From positions 8,680,001-8,744,000 of the forward strand of contig NZ_CP042997.1 of NCBI RefSeq assembly GCF_008087625.1: a stretch of 64,000 nucleotides of DNA. Direction: 5' to 3'. This DNA comes from Aquisphaera giovannonii (lineage in GTDB: Bacteria; Planctomycetota; Planctomycetia; Isosphaerales; Isosphaeraceae). The translations under genes and the position numbers were made by a program. The notes under the pieces were generated by a model. It worked only from the letters and a program-made list of their open reading frames with translations. It had not been told where the DNA came from and did no database searches. This document shows positions 1-9,093 of the stretch, in pieces. The first letter of the stretch is position 1, and every line of letters starts with the position of its first letter.

Positions 1-2004
1 GCGGACGAGTCGCCCGACGCGTTCGCGAAGGTCGTCGATCGGCTCCTCGCGTCTCCGGCCTTCGGCGAACGGTGGGCGAGGCACTGGCTCGACGTCGCCC
101 GCTACGGCGAGTCCACGGGCGGATCGCGCAACGTCCCCTATCCCCACTCGTGGCGGTATCGCGACTACGTCATCGACGCCTTCACGCGCGACAAGCCGTA
201 CGACCAGTTCATCCGCGAGCAGGTGGCCGGCGACCTCCTCCCCGCCTCCTCGCAGGCAGAGAAGGACGCGCACGCGGTGGCCACCGGCTTCCTGGCGATC
301 GGCCAGAAGGACGTGAACCAGCGGTTCAAGGTCCGGTTCGTCATGGACAACGTCGACGAGCAGATCGACGCCGTGAGCCGGTCGTTCCTCGCCGTCACCG
401 CGAGCTGCGCCCGCTGCCACGACCACAAGTTCGACCCGATCCCCCAGGCCGATTACTACGCCCTGGCCGGCATCTTCCAGAGCACCGACCTCTGCGCCGG
501 CGTCCGGAACAAGATGGGGGGCGGCGGGCTCGACTATTACGACACGTCCCTACTCATCACGCTCGGCAAGGAGGTCAAGGCTGAAGAAGATCCCGCGCTC
601 GCCGAGAAGATCGCAAAGGCGACCAGGGCGTACGAGGACGCCCGCAAGGAGTTCCAGAAGATCCGGGGCACCCCCGAGGGCCTGGCGATCCAGCCGAACG
701 GCCGCCCGAAGCAGTTCCAGTTCCGGCAGAAGATGAACAAGGCCCAGGCCGAGCTGAGCGCGTTGACCGATCCCGCCGCGAAGGGCAACGTCGCGATCGG
801 CGTGCGCGACGCCAAGCAGGTCGCCGACACCGAGGTCCGCATCCGGGGCGAGGCTGAGAAGCTCGGACCGGTCGTGCCGCGCGGGTTCCTCAGCATCCCG
901 GCGGTCGCGGACGCCCCCAAGCTCAACGCGAAGCAGAGCGGCCGGCTCGAGCTGGCCCGGTGGCTGAGCAGCCCGAGGAACCCGCTCACGTCCCGCGTGA
1001 TGGCCAATCGCGTTTGGCAGCACCTGTTCGACCAGGGCCTGGTCAAGACGGTCGACAACTTCGGCGTCAACGGCGACATCCCGTCCCATCCGGAGTTGCT
1101 CGACTATCTGGCCGCGGGCTTCGTCGCCGACGGCTGGTCGGTCAAGAAGCTGGTCCGGAGGATCGTCCTCAGCCGCGCCTACGGCCTGTCGTCGGAGGCA
1201 CGTCCCGAGAACCTCAACGTCGACCCGGCCAACCGCCTCGTCTGGCGCCACTCCCCCCGGCGCCTGTCCGGCGAGGAGATCCGCGACGCGACGCTCGCGG
1301 CCGACGGCACGCTCAGCCGCTCGCACCCCGAGGGCTCGGCGGCGAAGGACCTGAAGGTCATGGAGCTGCCCAACAACGGCCCGCTCGCCCGGACGCTCGC
1401 CGAGAAGGCGCTCGCCAGCGTCGATCGCAGCATCTACCTCCCCCTGCTCCGCGGCCTCACGCCGACCTCGCTCGAAGTCTTCGACTTCGCCGAGCAGAGC
1501 ATGGTCACGGGCAGCCGCGACACCACGACCGTCGCCACCCAGGCCCTCTACTTCTTGAACGATCCCTTCATCCGGCGACATTCGCTGAACCTGGCGGAAC
1601 GGCTGCTCGCCCGAGCCGAGCTGGATGACGACGCCCGGGTCGAGCTTGCGTATCGCCTGACCCTCGGGCGCGGGCCGACTCCTCGCGAGATCGAGCGCGG
1701 ACGCCGCTTCCTCGCCGAGTACGAGAGGAGCGAGGCCGAGGCGATCGCCGCGGGCGGTGAGGGATCGAATGGGCCGTCCGACACCGTCGTCGTGGACGAC
1801 AACGCCGCGACCCTGGCGGCCACAGGGACGAACGGAGGGGCCGGGGCGGGCGCGGCCAAGCCGCCGATCGACCCGGATCAGATCATCCCCACGGACGCCC
1901 CCGTGAAGGAGGAGGTCATCCGCGCCTCCACCCCCCGCGACGCCGCGTGGGCGGGCTTCTGCCAGGCGATCTTCGGCAGCGCCGAATTCCGCTACGTCCG
2001 GTGA
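1..2004 (+). CDS. DUF1549/DUF1553 (PSD1-type) protein, 5' end missing
   Basis: The reading frame is already open at base 1, so the start and any N-terminal cytochrome c domain lie outside the window; 667 residues are visible. The first part shows the DUF1549 signature (GERWARHWLDVARYGES, then CARCHDHKFDPIPQADYYAL around residues 137-156). The second part shows DUF1553 (RVMANRVWQHLFDQGLVKT and later PTSLEVFDFAEQSM). These proteins are expanded in planctomycetes and are thought to be exported, possibly redox-linked; their exact substrates are unknown. A low-complexity Gly/Ala/Asp insert lies near residues 585-625. It is followed after 72 bases by a DUF1501 gene, the usual partner. Confidence 0.93.
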   Translation, partial: ADESPDAFAKVVDRLLASPAFGERWARHWLDVARYGESTGGSRNVPYPHSWRYRDYVIDAFTRDKPYDQFIREQVAGDLLPASSQAEKDAHAVATGFLAIGQKDVNQRFKVRFVMDNVDEQIDAVSRSFLAVTASCARCHDHKFDPIPQADYYALAGIFQSTDLCAGVRNKMGGGGLDYYDTSLLITLGKEVKAEEDPALAEKIAKATRAYEDARKEFQKIRGTPEGLAIQPNGRPKQFQFRQKMNKAQAELSALTDPAAKGNVAIGVRDAKQVADTEVRIRGEAEKLGPVVPRGFLSIPAVADAPKLNAKQSGRLELARWLSSPRNPLTSRVMANRVWQHLFDQGLVKTVDNFGVNGDIPSHPELLDYLAAGFVADGWSVKKLVRRIVLSRAYGLSSEARPENLNVDPANRLVWRHSPRRLSGEEIRDATLAADGTLSRSHPEGSAAKDLKVMELPNNGPLARTLAEKALASVDRSIYLPLLRGLTPTSLEVFDFAEQSMVTGSRDTTTVATQALYFLNDPFIRRHSLNLAERLLARAELDDDARVELAYRLTLGRGPTPREIERGRRFLAEYERSEAEAIAAGGEGSNGPSDTVVVDDNAATLAATGTNGGAGAGAAKPPIDPDQIIPTDAPVKEEVIRASTPRDAAWAGFCQAIFGSAEFRYVR

Positions 2005-2076
2005 GGGCCAAGGGGCTCCCGGGCCGCCGCGACCGTGAACAACGACACAAGCATACCGATTCGAGGATTGATTCCC

Positions 2077-3468
2077 ATGCCCGATTTCCCCTCGCTCCCG
2101 ATCGTCGGGGGCCTCTCTCGCCGGCAGGTGCTCAAGAACGCCGGGACAGGTTTCGGCTATCTCGCCCTCGCGGGGCTCCTCGGCGAGGGCTCGCCCAGGG
2201 CCCACGCCGAGGGCCCCGCGAAGCCCGGCCCGCTGTCGCCGAAGCCGCCGCATTTCCCGGCGAGAGCCAAGCGGATCATCTTCCTCTTCATGAGCGGCGC
2301 GATGTCGCAGATGGACACATTCGACTACAAGCCGACGCTCCAGTTGAGCGACGGCAAGGTCGGGCCCGGCGGCGGCACGCTGACCGCGTCGAAGTTCAAG
2401 TTCGCCCGGTACGGCGAGACCGGGACGTGGGTCTCCGAGCTCTATCCGCACGTGGCGCGGCACGTCGACAAACTGTGCTTCCTCAAGGGGCTGCACACCG
2501 ACACCCCGGCGCACCCGGAGGCGGTGATCCAGCTCCACACCGGCGCGGCGATCGCCTCGCTGACGCGGCCGTCGCTCGGCGCCTGGCTGATGTACGGGCT
2601 GGGGACCGAGAATCAGGACATCCCTGGGTACATCACCATCAACCCGCCCGCCAACTTCGGCGGGGCGGTCAACTACGGCAGCGCGTTCCTGCCCGCCCAT
2701 TTCCAGGGTACGAAGGTCAGCGACGCCGGCTACCTGCCCAACCTCAAGGCGAAGTCCCGCGAGTCGCTCCAGCGCAAGCAGGTCGACCTGGTCCAGTCGA
2801 TGAACCGCGACCTGGGCTCATCGCCCGGCGCCCCCGACGAGCTCGACGGCGTGATCGCGTCGTACGAGATGGCGTTCAGGATGCAGGGCAAGGTCCCCGA
2901 GCTGCTGGACATCTCGAAGGAGCCACAGTCGGTGCTCGACGCGTACGGCGTGCAGCCCGGCCCGGCCGGCAGCTTCGCCCGCCAGTGCCTCATGGCCCGC
3001 CGGCTGAGCGAGGCCGGCGTCCGATTCGTCGAGGTCTCGCAGCCGGGTTGGGACCACCACACCAACCTGCACAAGGGCCTCATCAGCAACTCGAAGGCGA
3101 CCGACCAGCCCACCGCCGCCCTGCTGGCGGACCTGGACCAGCGCGGGCTGCTGGACGAGACGCTCGTGCTGTTCGGGAGCGAGTTCGGCCGCCTGCCGAC
3201 CGCGCAGGGCGTGGACGGGCGTGACCACAACATCACCGGCTACCCGATGTGGCTCGCCGGCGCCGGCGTCAAGCCGGGCTTCTCGTTCGGGGCCTCGGAC
3301 GAGTTCGGCCTCAACGCCGTCGAGGGCCGAATGCACACCAACGACCTCCACGCCACGATCCTCGCCCTGATGGGCCTGGACCACGAGCGCCTGACCTACC
3401 GCTACGCCGGCCGCGACTTCCGCCTCACCGACGTCGCCGGCAACGTCGCCAAGCAGATCTTCGCCTGA
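2077..3468 (+). CDS. DUF1501 family protein with Tat signal
   Basis: A 463-residue protein with a twin-arginine signal near its N-terminus (SRRQVLKNAG followed by a hydrophobic stretch), so it is likely exported folded. The body is a DUF1501 domain of the alkaline phosphatase/sulfatase-like fold: FLFMSGAMSQMDTFDYKP early, HTGAAIASLTRPSLGAW in the middle, and a C-terminal GRDHNITGYPMWLAGAGVKPG segment. It directly follows the DUF1549/DUF1553 gene and the two are almost always paired in planctomycetes, suggesting a joint extracellular role that is not established. A GTG at 2035 is in frame; I chose the ATG at 2077 because it has a GAGG-like site upstream and leaves a normal Tat leader. Confidence 0.92.
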   Translation: MPDFPSLPIVGGLSRRQVLKNAGTGFGYLALAGLLGEGSPRAHAEGPAKPGPLSPKPPHFPARAKRIIFLFMSGAMSQMDTFDYKPTLQLSDGKVGPGGGTLTASKFKFARYGETGTWVSELYPHVARHVDKLCFLKGLHTDTPAHPEAVIQLHTGAAIASLTRPSLGAWLMYGLGTENQDIPGYITINPPANFGGAVNYGSAFLPAHFQGTKVSDAGYLPNLKAKSRESLQRKQVDLVQSMNRDLGSSPGAPDELDGVIASYEMAFRMQGKVPELLDISKEPQSVLDAYGVQPGPAGSFARQCLMARRLSEAGVRFVEVSQPGWDHHTNLHKGLISNSKATDQPTAALLADLDQRGLLDETLVLFGSEFGRLPTAQGVDGRDHNITGYPMWLAGAGVKPGFSFGASDEFGLNAVEGRMHTNDLHATILALMGLDHERLTYRYAGRDFRLTDVAGNVAKQIFA

Positions 3469-3493
3469 ACGCCGGGCCCGGCTCGAGGCCAGG

Positions 3494-3507
3494 CCGCTCG
3501 CGAGCGG
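3494..3507. terminator. Palindrome after the DUF1501 gene, possible terminator
   Basis: A perfect 14-base palindrome (CCGCTCGCGAGCGG) 25 bases after the DUF1501 stop codon. No T-run follows, so it would be an atypical terminator; the call rests on position and stem only. Confidence 0.3.
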
Positions 3508-3520
3508 GCGGCCCGCCTCA

Positions 3521-3801
3521 CAGCATCGCGGACGTCGGCACGAGGATGTCGACGGCGAGGACGAACGGCAGGAGGACCAGGAACGGGGCCCTGGCGAACA
3601 AGCTCGGCAGGGCCACCGCATCGCGGCGGTCGTGGAGGCAGAGCGAGATCGCTGACCGCACCAGCGTCAGGAAGATCGTGCCATGGCGATGCCATTGATC
3701 GAGTCGATCATCGTCATCTCCTCGGTGCTCGGAAGCAGGGTCGAGCTGATGTAGGTGTTGGCTATCGCCGCGAAGAGCGCCCCGACACCCAGTCCGACGC
3801 G
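3521..3801 (-). pseudogene. Remnant of a Cys-loop-channel-like membrane protein (last two TM segments)
   Basis: Two overlapping leftward frames together read like the C-terminal membrane part of a bacterial pentameric ligand-gated channel-like protein. The first frame gives VGLGVGALFAAIANTYISS then LPSTEEMTMIDSINGIAM; one frame change near 3672-3680 leads into TIFLTLVRSAISL and then a last hydrophobic helix (PFLVLLPFVLAVDILVP). No extracellular ligand-binding domain is found upstream in any frame. I see this as a decayed or truncated gene; a sequencing error could explain the frameshift but not the missing front part. The family assignment is from remembered similarity of the TM3-loop-TM4 pattern and is tentative. 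Confidence 0.42.
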
Positions 3802-4052
3802 GGCTCGCCCGGCTCGACGGCGGGAGGCGGCGTACTCTCCGGCACGGTGCGGCCTTCTTCGGTGCATCCGGGGTCCATCCACGCCCGGTGGCGGACGATT
3901 GCCTCTTCGCGGAGCCGGCGGTTACGCGCGACGGCCCAGTTGCCGACGGCACCGCCGAGCACCAGCAGACTGCATGTCCAGATCAACACAATCAGCTTGC
4001 CAGCCCTCGCGGGTGGTCGGGGCGGCCCCGGAGTCGATGCGGCCTCGACCAT
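3762..4052 (-). CDS. Small hypothetical membrane protein
   Basis: A 96-residue frame with one clear membrane segment (IVLIWTCSLLVLGGAVGNWA, about residues 20-39), a basic stretch after it and a Pro/Glu-rich tail. A good ribosome site (GGGAGGT, 10 bases upstream of the ATG at 4052) supports real translation. Its 3' end overlaps the channel-like remnant in another frame, so it may be a new small gene or the front of the same decayed locus. No family recognised. Confidence 0.38.
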   Translation of the reverse strand: MVEAASTPGPPRPPARAGKLIVLIWTCSLLVLGGAVGNWAVARNRRLREEAIVRHRAWMDPGCTEEGRTVPESTPPPAVEPGEPASDWVSGRSSRR

Positions 4053-4227
4053 TGTTAGCTGACCTCCCGCCGGAGGATCTCATGCTGCGGGCGTCGCCTC
4101 GAGCCTACCCGGCCGGGCTCCGGTACGGGGGCTGGGACGCTTTTCCCTTGAAGGTCGGAGGAGGCCCGCCTCGCCCCCCCGACACATCCGGGATGTCACC
4201 CGTCGCGACGTCCCGACCGGACGACGA

Positions 4228-5145
4228 TTACGGTTCGCTCGCGTACTTCCGCCAGGCGGCCTCGATGGCCACGGCGTTCGCGGCCTGGGGCTGGAGTAGG
4301 ATGCGGTAGCGGAGGTTCAGTGATTGCCCGGCGGCCAGGGTGTGCGGGCCGAGGTAGATCACGGCGGGGCTGAAGTAGGGCATGTCTGAGATCAGGTACC
4401 AGGGCGTCGGGTGGCGGAAGCTCGAAGGATGTTCGAGCACGACGATCGAGGCCGACTTGCCCCCGTCGACCGAGCCGGAGAATGCCATCCAGGTGGCCCG
4501 CTTCCACAGGGCCTTCACCGGGCCGTCCCGGTCGGAGAATTGCCACGTCTTGAGCGTGGGAGAAAGCCGCAAGGAGAGCCCGGCGTAGCCGCCCCAGCTC
4601 GCGCCGTTGGGCTCTCCCTGGATCGGCGTGCGGTCCAGGACGACGTCGGACGCGCCGGCGGTGAATCGGCTCTGCCAGTCGATGTGGTACGCGCCGGAGG
4701 TCTCCGGAGCCGACACGGCGAGCTCCCGGTGCTCGGTGAGCACGGCCGGTTGGCCCGGCGGATGGTAGCTCGCTTCGAGCGCAATCCGCGCGGAGTTGTC
4801 GCGGTTCGGAGTGAACGTCACTCCGGTCACTTCGGTCACCCCGGGCGATCGCCCCGTGGTGGGGTCCTCATCCCAGTAGGTGACCTTGTTGATCTCCTTC
4901 CACGAGAACCAGAGTGCCCGGTGCCACGGATGGTCCTTCGGCCGGAAATCGGTGAAGCTCGGGCCGCCCCCGATCGTGAGCGGGTGGAAGCAGGGCTTGC
5001 GGTTGTCCTCGAGGTTGAACTGCCAGACGACGCATCCATCCGTCACGAGCGCGAGCGATCGGTCGGTCTGCCTCCAGGTCGTACCTGAGGTCGGCTCGGG
5101 CCCGAGGCTTGACGTCGCGAGCAACAGTAGTAGAGCGGTCATCAT
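4228..5145 (-). CDS. DUF6807 (PmoA-like) family protein, secreted
   Basis: A 305-residue protein with a short hydrophobic signal peptide (MMTALLLLLATSS). The segments PCFHPLTIGGGPSFTDF, DHPWHRALWFSWKEIN and PYFSPAVIYLGPHTLAAGQ are typical of the DUF6807 family, which is often labelled methane oxygenase PmoA without good reason and is common in planctomycete and Bacteroidota sugar-use loci. It is the last gene of a leftward operon after a Gfo/Idh/MocA oxidoreductase and a sugar isomerase-like protein, so a role in processing an unusual sugar or polyol is likely but unproven. Confidence 0.85.
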   Translation of the reverse strand: MMTALLLLLATSSLGPEPTSGTTWRQTDRSLALVTDGCVVWQFNLEDNRKPCFHPLTIGGGPSFTDFRPKDHPWHRALWFSWKEINKVTYWDEDPTTGRSPGVTEVTGVTFTPNRDNSARIALEASYHPPGQPAVLTEHRELAVSAPETSGAYHIDWQSRFTAGASDVVLDRTPIQGEPNGASWGGYAGLSLRLSPTLKTWQFSDRDGPVKALWKRATWMAFSGSVDGGKSASIVVLEHPSSFRHPTPWYLISDMPYFSPAVIYLGPHTLAAGQSLNLRYRILLQPQAANAVAIEAAWRKYASEP

Positions 5146-5205
5146 CGACTCCTCTCTTCCGGTCCTCTCCGTGCCCTCTGTGCCTCTGTGGTTAGTTCCC
5201 GTTAT

Positions 5206-6468
5206 TTACACGCAGGCGAACGTCTTCGACGCCTGGTCGAACTTCACCACCTTGCTGCTCCGGTGCGAGACGATGCCCATCGAGAGCGGGGCCTGCACCT
5301 TCACGGCCATCGCGATGTTGCAGAGCGGCTGCTTGCGGCGCTTCACGCAGCTCAGGAAGTCGACCCACAGCTTGCTCGTGTCGCCCTGGCCCTTCCACGG
5401 GATGATCAGCTCGCGCCTGCCCTTGCCGAACGGGACGATGCGGACGCCGTACTCCTGGCCGCCCTGGAGCATGCCCCAGGTGATGATGCCGTCGGTGCCG
5501 CGGATCACGGTGTCGGCCGGCGTGGCGTTGGAGAGGGAGTTGGTCATCACGACCGACGGCCCGCCGGGGTAGTCGGCGAGGATGTTGCACTGGTCGGGCA
5601 CCTCGCGGTTGTATTCGAAGGTGCCGCCGCCGCCGAACACGCGGTCGGGGTAGCCCAGCTCCAGCACGCAGAAGACCGGCGTGAAGGTGTGGACGAGCAG
5701 GTCGGTGGCGGGCCCGCCGGCGTAGTCCCAGTACATCCGCCACTGGAAGAACCGGGAGACCGAGAACGGGACCTTCGGGGCGTCGCCGAGGAACCGGTCC
5801 CAGAGGAGGTCCGGGCCGGGCCGGGCGGCGGCGTCGGGGATGGGCATGCGCTCGCCCCAGTCGCCGCGGCGGAAGTAGCTGCACGTCGCGTGCATAGGCT
5901 TGCCGATGATCCCCTCGCGGACCAGGCGGATGATCTCCGGATAGTTGTCGTCCGCCATGTGCTGCGTGCCGACCTGCACGAGGCGGCCTTGCTGCGCGGC
6001 GAGGTCCTCGATCGTCTTGGCCACCTCGAACTGGCCCCAGTGGGTCAGCGGCTTCTCGCAATAGACGTCCTTGCCGGCCTTGATCGCGTCGATGGTCTGG
6101 GGCGCATGGAGCCGGTCGGGTGTGGCGACGCAGACGACGTCAACACGGGGATCGGCGAGGAGCGCCTCGTGCTCCATGTAGGCCTTCGCACCCGTCTTCT
6201 TCGCGGCCGCGTCGAGGCGAGGCCGGTAGACGTCGCAGACCGCGACCGGCTCCGCGACCCCTCGCTCCCTGAGCGCCATCACGATGTCGATGTGGGCCTG
6301 CGCCCGGCCGCCGGTGCCGATAAAACCGACGCCGAGCCGCTCGTTGGCCCCCTTCGCGGAGGCCGAGGCCACGCCCAGCGCGGGGGCCAGGCTCGCGGCG
6401 GCGCAGGTGGCCTGGAGGAAGTTCCGACGATTCGAGCCGGCTCGGGGTGTCTCGCTCGGTGCGCGCAT
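5206..6468 (-). CDS. Gfo/Idh/MocA family oxidoreductase with Tat signal
   Basis: A 420-residue protein with a twin-arginine leader (SNRRNFLQATCAAASLAPAL) followed by the NAD(P)-binding Rossmann fold (LGVGFIGTGGRAQAHID) and the family signature CEKPLTHWGQFEVAK near residues 135-150. The C-terminal half is the usual Gfo/Idh/MocA C domain. Tat-exported members of this family are abundant in planctomycetes and are presumed to oxidise sugars or polyols outside the cytoplasm with a bound cofactor. It lies between a TIM-barrel isomerase gene and a DUF6807 gene in one direction, consistent with a carbohydrate operon. Confidence 0.92.
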   Translation of the reverse strand: MRAPSETPRAGSNRRNFLQATCAAASLAPALGVASASAKGANERLGVGFIGTGGRAQAHIDIVMALRERGVAEPVAVCDVYRPRLDAAAKKTGAKAYMEHEALLADPRVDVVCVATPDRLHAPQTIDAIKAGKDVYCEKPLTHWGQFEVAKTIEDLAAQQGRLVQVGTQHMADDNYPEIIRLVREGIIGKPMHATCSYFRRGDWGERMPIPDAAARPGPDLLWDRFLGDAPKVPFSVSRFFQWRMYWDYAGGPATDLLVHTFTPVFCVLELGYPDRVFGGGGTFEYNREVPDQCNILADYPGGPSVVMTNSLSNATPADTVIRGTDGIITWGMLQGGQEYGVRIVPFGKGRRELIIPWKGQGDTSKLWVDFLSCVKRRKQPLCNIAMAVKVQAPLSMGIVSHRSSKVVKFDQASKTFACV

Positions 6469-6534
6469 CGGGAGGTCTCCTGGACAGGAGGATCGGTGGG
6501 AGGGAAGGCCGACGGGACGGAGACGTCGCGGCGA

Positions 6535-7365
6535 TCAGACGAATCGCCGCAGGTGATCGATGCTGCGGGCCGCCTGGTCGATCGTCCCGCACTCGACGCT
6601 GAAGACGATGTCGCGGTCGCATGTCTTGCAGATCGACACCACGCGCTGCCAGTCGATCACGCCATCGCCGCAGGCGCAGCCGACCGGCGTGCCGGTGACC
6701 TTGCCTCGCTCGGTGTTGGACTGCTCGACCGAAATGTCCTTCGCGTGCAGGTGCACCAGCCGATCCTTCACGCGCTCCAGCCAGGCGTACGGGTCCCGCC
6801 CCGCGAGGTAGCTATTGCCGGTGTCGAAGTTGATGCCGATCGCCGGCGAGTCCACCAGGGCGTAGATCCGGTCCAGCCCGGCCGGGGTCTTGCTGTACTG
6901 CTGGTGCGGCTCCAAACCGATCCGGATCTTGCGCGGCACCGCCACGCGGCAGGCCTCCATCAGGGTGTAGCGCATGAGCACGTGGTCTTCCGCGTCCGTC
7001 GTCCAATCGGGCTTCGGCCCCTCGTCGGAGTTGACGACGGGGGCTCCGATTTCCGCCGCGTAGCGGACGGCCTGCTTCAGGTATTCGACGCTGATCTCGG
7101 GCTTGATCAGCGGGCAGTGGGCCGACAGGCCGGAGACCTTGATCCGCTCCTTCTCGCAGGCGCGGCGGATGCGGAGCGGGTCGTCGAGCATCGACACGCT
7201 GTGGAAGTAGCCCGCCTCGCTGAGCAGCTCGCGGCCCCAGTGGACCATCGGCTCGACATACTCGTACCCCAGTTCGGCCGCCTTGGCGACGCCCCACTCG
7301 AACGGCTTGTCGTCGCGCCGGACGAACTCCATGTTGACGCCGATGTTCACGCGACCCATGGCCAT
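6535..7365 (-). CDS. Sugar phosphate isomerase/epimerase-like TIM-barrel protein
   Basis: A 276-residue protein of the xylose isomerase-like TIM-barrel superfamily (AP endonuclease 2 family). Metal-site type segments are visible: IRIGLEPHQQYSKT, IGINFDTGNSYLAGRDPYAW, LVHLHAKDISVEQ and VFSVECGTIDQ. It is the first gene of the leftward operon, with the Gfo/Idh/MocA gene 66 bases downstream, and diverges from the AraC-type regulator. Substrate cannot be read from sequence; inositol- or keto-sugar-type substrates are typical. Confidence 0.9.
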   Translation of the reverse strand: MAMGRVNIGVNMEFVRRDDKPFEWGVAKAAELGYEYVEPMVHWGRELLSEAGYFHSVSMLDDPLRIRRACEKERIKVSGLSAHCPLIKPEISVEYLKQAVRYAAEIGAPVVNSDEGPKPDWTTDAEDHVLMRYTLMEACRVAVPRKIRIGLEPHQQYSKTPAGLDRIYALVDSPAIGINFDTGNSYLAGRDPYAWLERVKDRLVHLHAKDISVEQSNTERGKVTGTPVGCACGDGVIDWQRVVSICKTCDRDIVFSVECGTIDQAARSIDHLRRFV

Positions 7366-7438
7366 GCCTCCCGGACGAAACGGCGGGCCAGCTCAGTTCG
7401 CCCCGACGCGAGGCGATCCACTCGCAACGCTCGCAGGC

Positions 7439-7484
7439 TACAATGGGGCGTCTGCGTGGTCGTGCGTTTTCCTCCACCGGTGGA
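7439..7484 (+). promoter_or_regulatory. Putative -10 box and palindromic operator before the AraC gene
   Basis: In the 138-base divergent gap a TACAAT (7439-7444) could be a -10 box for the rightward regulator gene, though no convincing -35 box lies 17 bases upstream. Further down a perfect 12-base palindrome (TCCACCGGTGGA, 7473-7484) sits 20 bases before the ATG and would be well placed as an autoregulatory operator. Pattern only. Confidence 0.33.
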
Positions 7485-7503
7485 AATTACACATCCAGGT
7501 CCC

Positions 7504-8511
7504 ATGGGTCGAACCACCCCGATCTACGCCGAGCGTGACCGAACTTACCAGGCCGACACGTGCCGGCCGCTGGTGCGCGGCGTGCAGTCCGGCGAGGTCA
7601 CGCTCCGGGCGTTGGCACGGGGCCACTACCCCGGCCACCCGCTGACGAGCCGTTCGATCCCCGAGGTGAAGTCGGTCGGGTACTGGGACGCACAGCAGCC
7701 CCAGAGCTGGGGGCTGGACTGGCATCGCAACGAGGGGATCGAGCTGACGTTCCTGGAGAGCGGCACGCTCGCGTTCGCGGTCGATGGCCAGCGGTTCCGC
7801 CTGCATCCCGGCGACCTGACGATCACCCGGCCCTGGCAACGCCATCGCGTGGGCGGCCCGAACGTCGGGGCCGGCCGGCTCCACTGGCTGATCCTGGACC
7901 TCGGCGTCCGCCGCCCCCACCAGTCGTGGCGGTGGCCCCCCTGGCTGGTGCTCACGCGAGAGGACCGCGACGGTCTCACGCGGCTCCTCCGCCACAACGA
8001 GCAGCCCGTCTGGCGCGCGATGCCCGAGCTTCGCCTCTGCTTTCAGCAGATCGCCCGGACGGTCGAGCAGGTGGACCAGGGTGGCCACCTCTCCAGGTTG
8101 GCGATCAAGATCAACGAGCTTTTGCTGCTCGTCTACGAGACGCTCCAGGCCCACGATCCGGTGCTCGACGAGGGTCTGACCGACACGGCGAGGACGGTCA
8201 CGCTGTTCCTGGAAGACCTCCGCGGCAACCTCGACGTCCTGTCCGAGGAATGGACGGTGCCCGAGATGGCCGCCCGCTGCGGCCTGGGCGCCACGCGGTT
8301 CAACGACTATTGCCGGTCGCTCACGAACCTCTCGCCGCTCCAGTTCCTCAACCAGTGCCGCCTGGACGCCGCCAGCCGGCTCCTCCGCGAGAGCCCGGAG
8401 CTGGGTGTGACCCAGGTCGCCCTGCGCTGCGGCTACGGCTCGTCCCAGTACTTCGCCAACGCCTTCCGCCGGCGCTTCGAGTGCTCGCCGACCGCCTATC
8501 GGTCGGGCTAG
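7504..8511 (+). CDS. AraC family transcriptional regulator
   Basis: A 335-residue protein. The N-terminal half is a cupin-like sensor (IELTFLESGTLAFAVDGQRF, FRLHPGDLTITRPWQRHRVG). The C-terminal hundred residues are the double helix-turn-helix of the AraC/XylS family (VPEMAARCGLGATRFNDYCR; VTQVALRCGYGSSQYFANAF, then F-x-R-R-F). The frame stays open far upstream because of antisense GC-rich coding, so I start at the ATG at 7504, which begins the conserved part. It diverges from the isomerase/Gfo-Idh-MocA/DUF6807 operon, which is its probable target. Confidence 0.92.
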   Translation: MGRTTPIYAERDRTYQADTCRPLVRGVQSGEVTLRALARGHYPGHPLTSRSIPEVKSVGYWDAQQPQSWGLDWHRNEGIELTFLESGTLAFAVDGQRFRLHPGDLTITRPWQRHRVGGPNVGAGRLHWLILDLGVRRPHQSWRWPPWLVLTREDRDGLTRLLRHNEQPVWRAMPELRLCFQQIARTVEQVDQGGHLSRLAIKINELLLLVYETLQAHDPVLDEGLTDTARTVTLFLEDLRGNLDVLSEEWTVPEMAARCGLGATRFNDYCRSLTNLSPLQFLNQCRLDAASRLLRESPELGVTQVALRCGYGSSQYFANAFRRRFECSPTAYRSG

Positions 8512-8642
8512 ATCGATCGATCCGTCCCCTGAGAAGCCCCTGGGCGACGCAAGGTGCCCTCATCTTGCGCAGGGCCGGCTCGCCAGCGGGCCCATCGTCC
8601 GAGCACCGATCTCGCGACGAAGAGGGCCGCGACGAGCACGAG

Positions 8643-8948
8643 TCAGTCGGAGACCGAAGCCAATCCCTCGAGGCATCTGGGCTGGTATCTGCTGAAGTAA
8701 ATAAGGCAGAGCATGAATGGTTCGAGAGGCCAATCGCGCCAGAACGCAGCTTTTGTAACCGGGTCCAACTTCTCGGGCGTGCCTCCGCCCACCATGTCCT
8801 CCCACCCGGCATCCCGAAGGTTCGCCCAGGTCCAGGCCGCGGCGAGCAGGGTGAGGACGATCCCGGGCATCGGACGGAATGCACGAATCCGCCGCACCAC
8901 GACGATGAGGGTGACGAGAGCAAGCGTGATCGTGAGAAAGTCCACCAT
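8643..8948 (-). CDS. Small hypothetical membrane protein
   Basis: A 101-residue protein starting MVDFLTITLALVTLIVVVRR. There are two or three hydrophobic segments: one at the start, one near residues 28-45 (MPGIVLTLLAAAWTWANL) and a weak one before the C-terminus (LEPFMLCLIYFSRY). No family recognised. A longer frame reaches 9065 but the extra front is unlike a membrane protein. It sits alone between the AraC gene (convergent) and the lipid A cluster. Confidence 0.5.
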   Translation of the reverse strand: MVDFLTITLALVTLIVVVRRIRAFRPMPGIVLTLLAAAWTWANLRDAGWEDMVGGGTPEKLDPVTKAAFWRDWPLEPFMLCLIYFSRYQPRCLEGLASVSD

Positions 8949-9093
8949 GATCGGCGTGCCGTGAAGGACGGATGCCACCTCGTCGGGGGGACGCCCGCGA
9001 TTGCTACGCCATCCCGAGGGATTCGGTTGGGCGCAATGTGAGACGTCGCAGATATTCCCCGACAAGGTCAGGCCGCCGATCGATGGCTCGAAC

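Noticed and set aside
5188-7503. Long rightward open frame before the AraC gene
   Set aside because: It is antisense to well-conserved Gfo/Idh/MocA and isomerase genes; only the part from 7504 has a recognisable protein.
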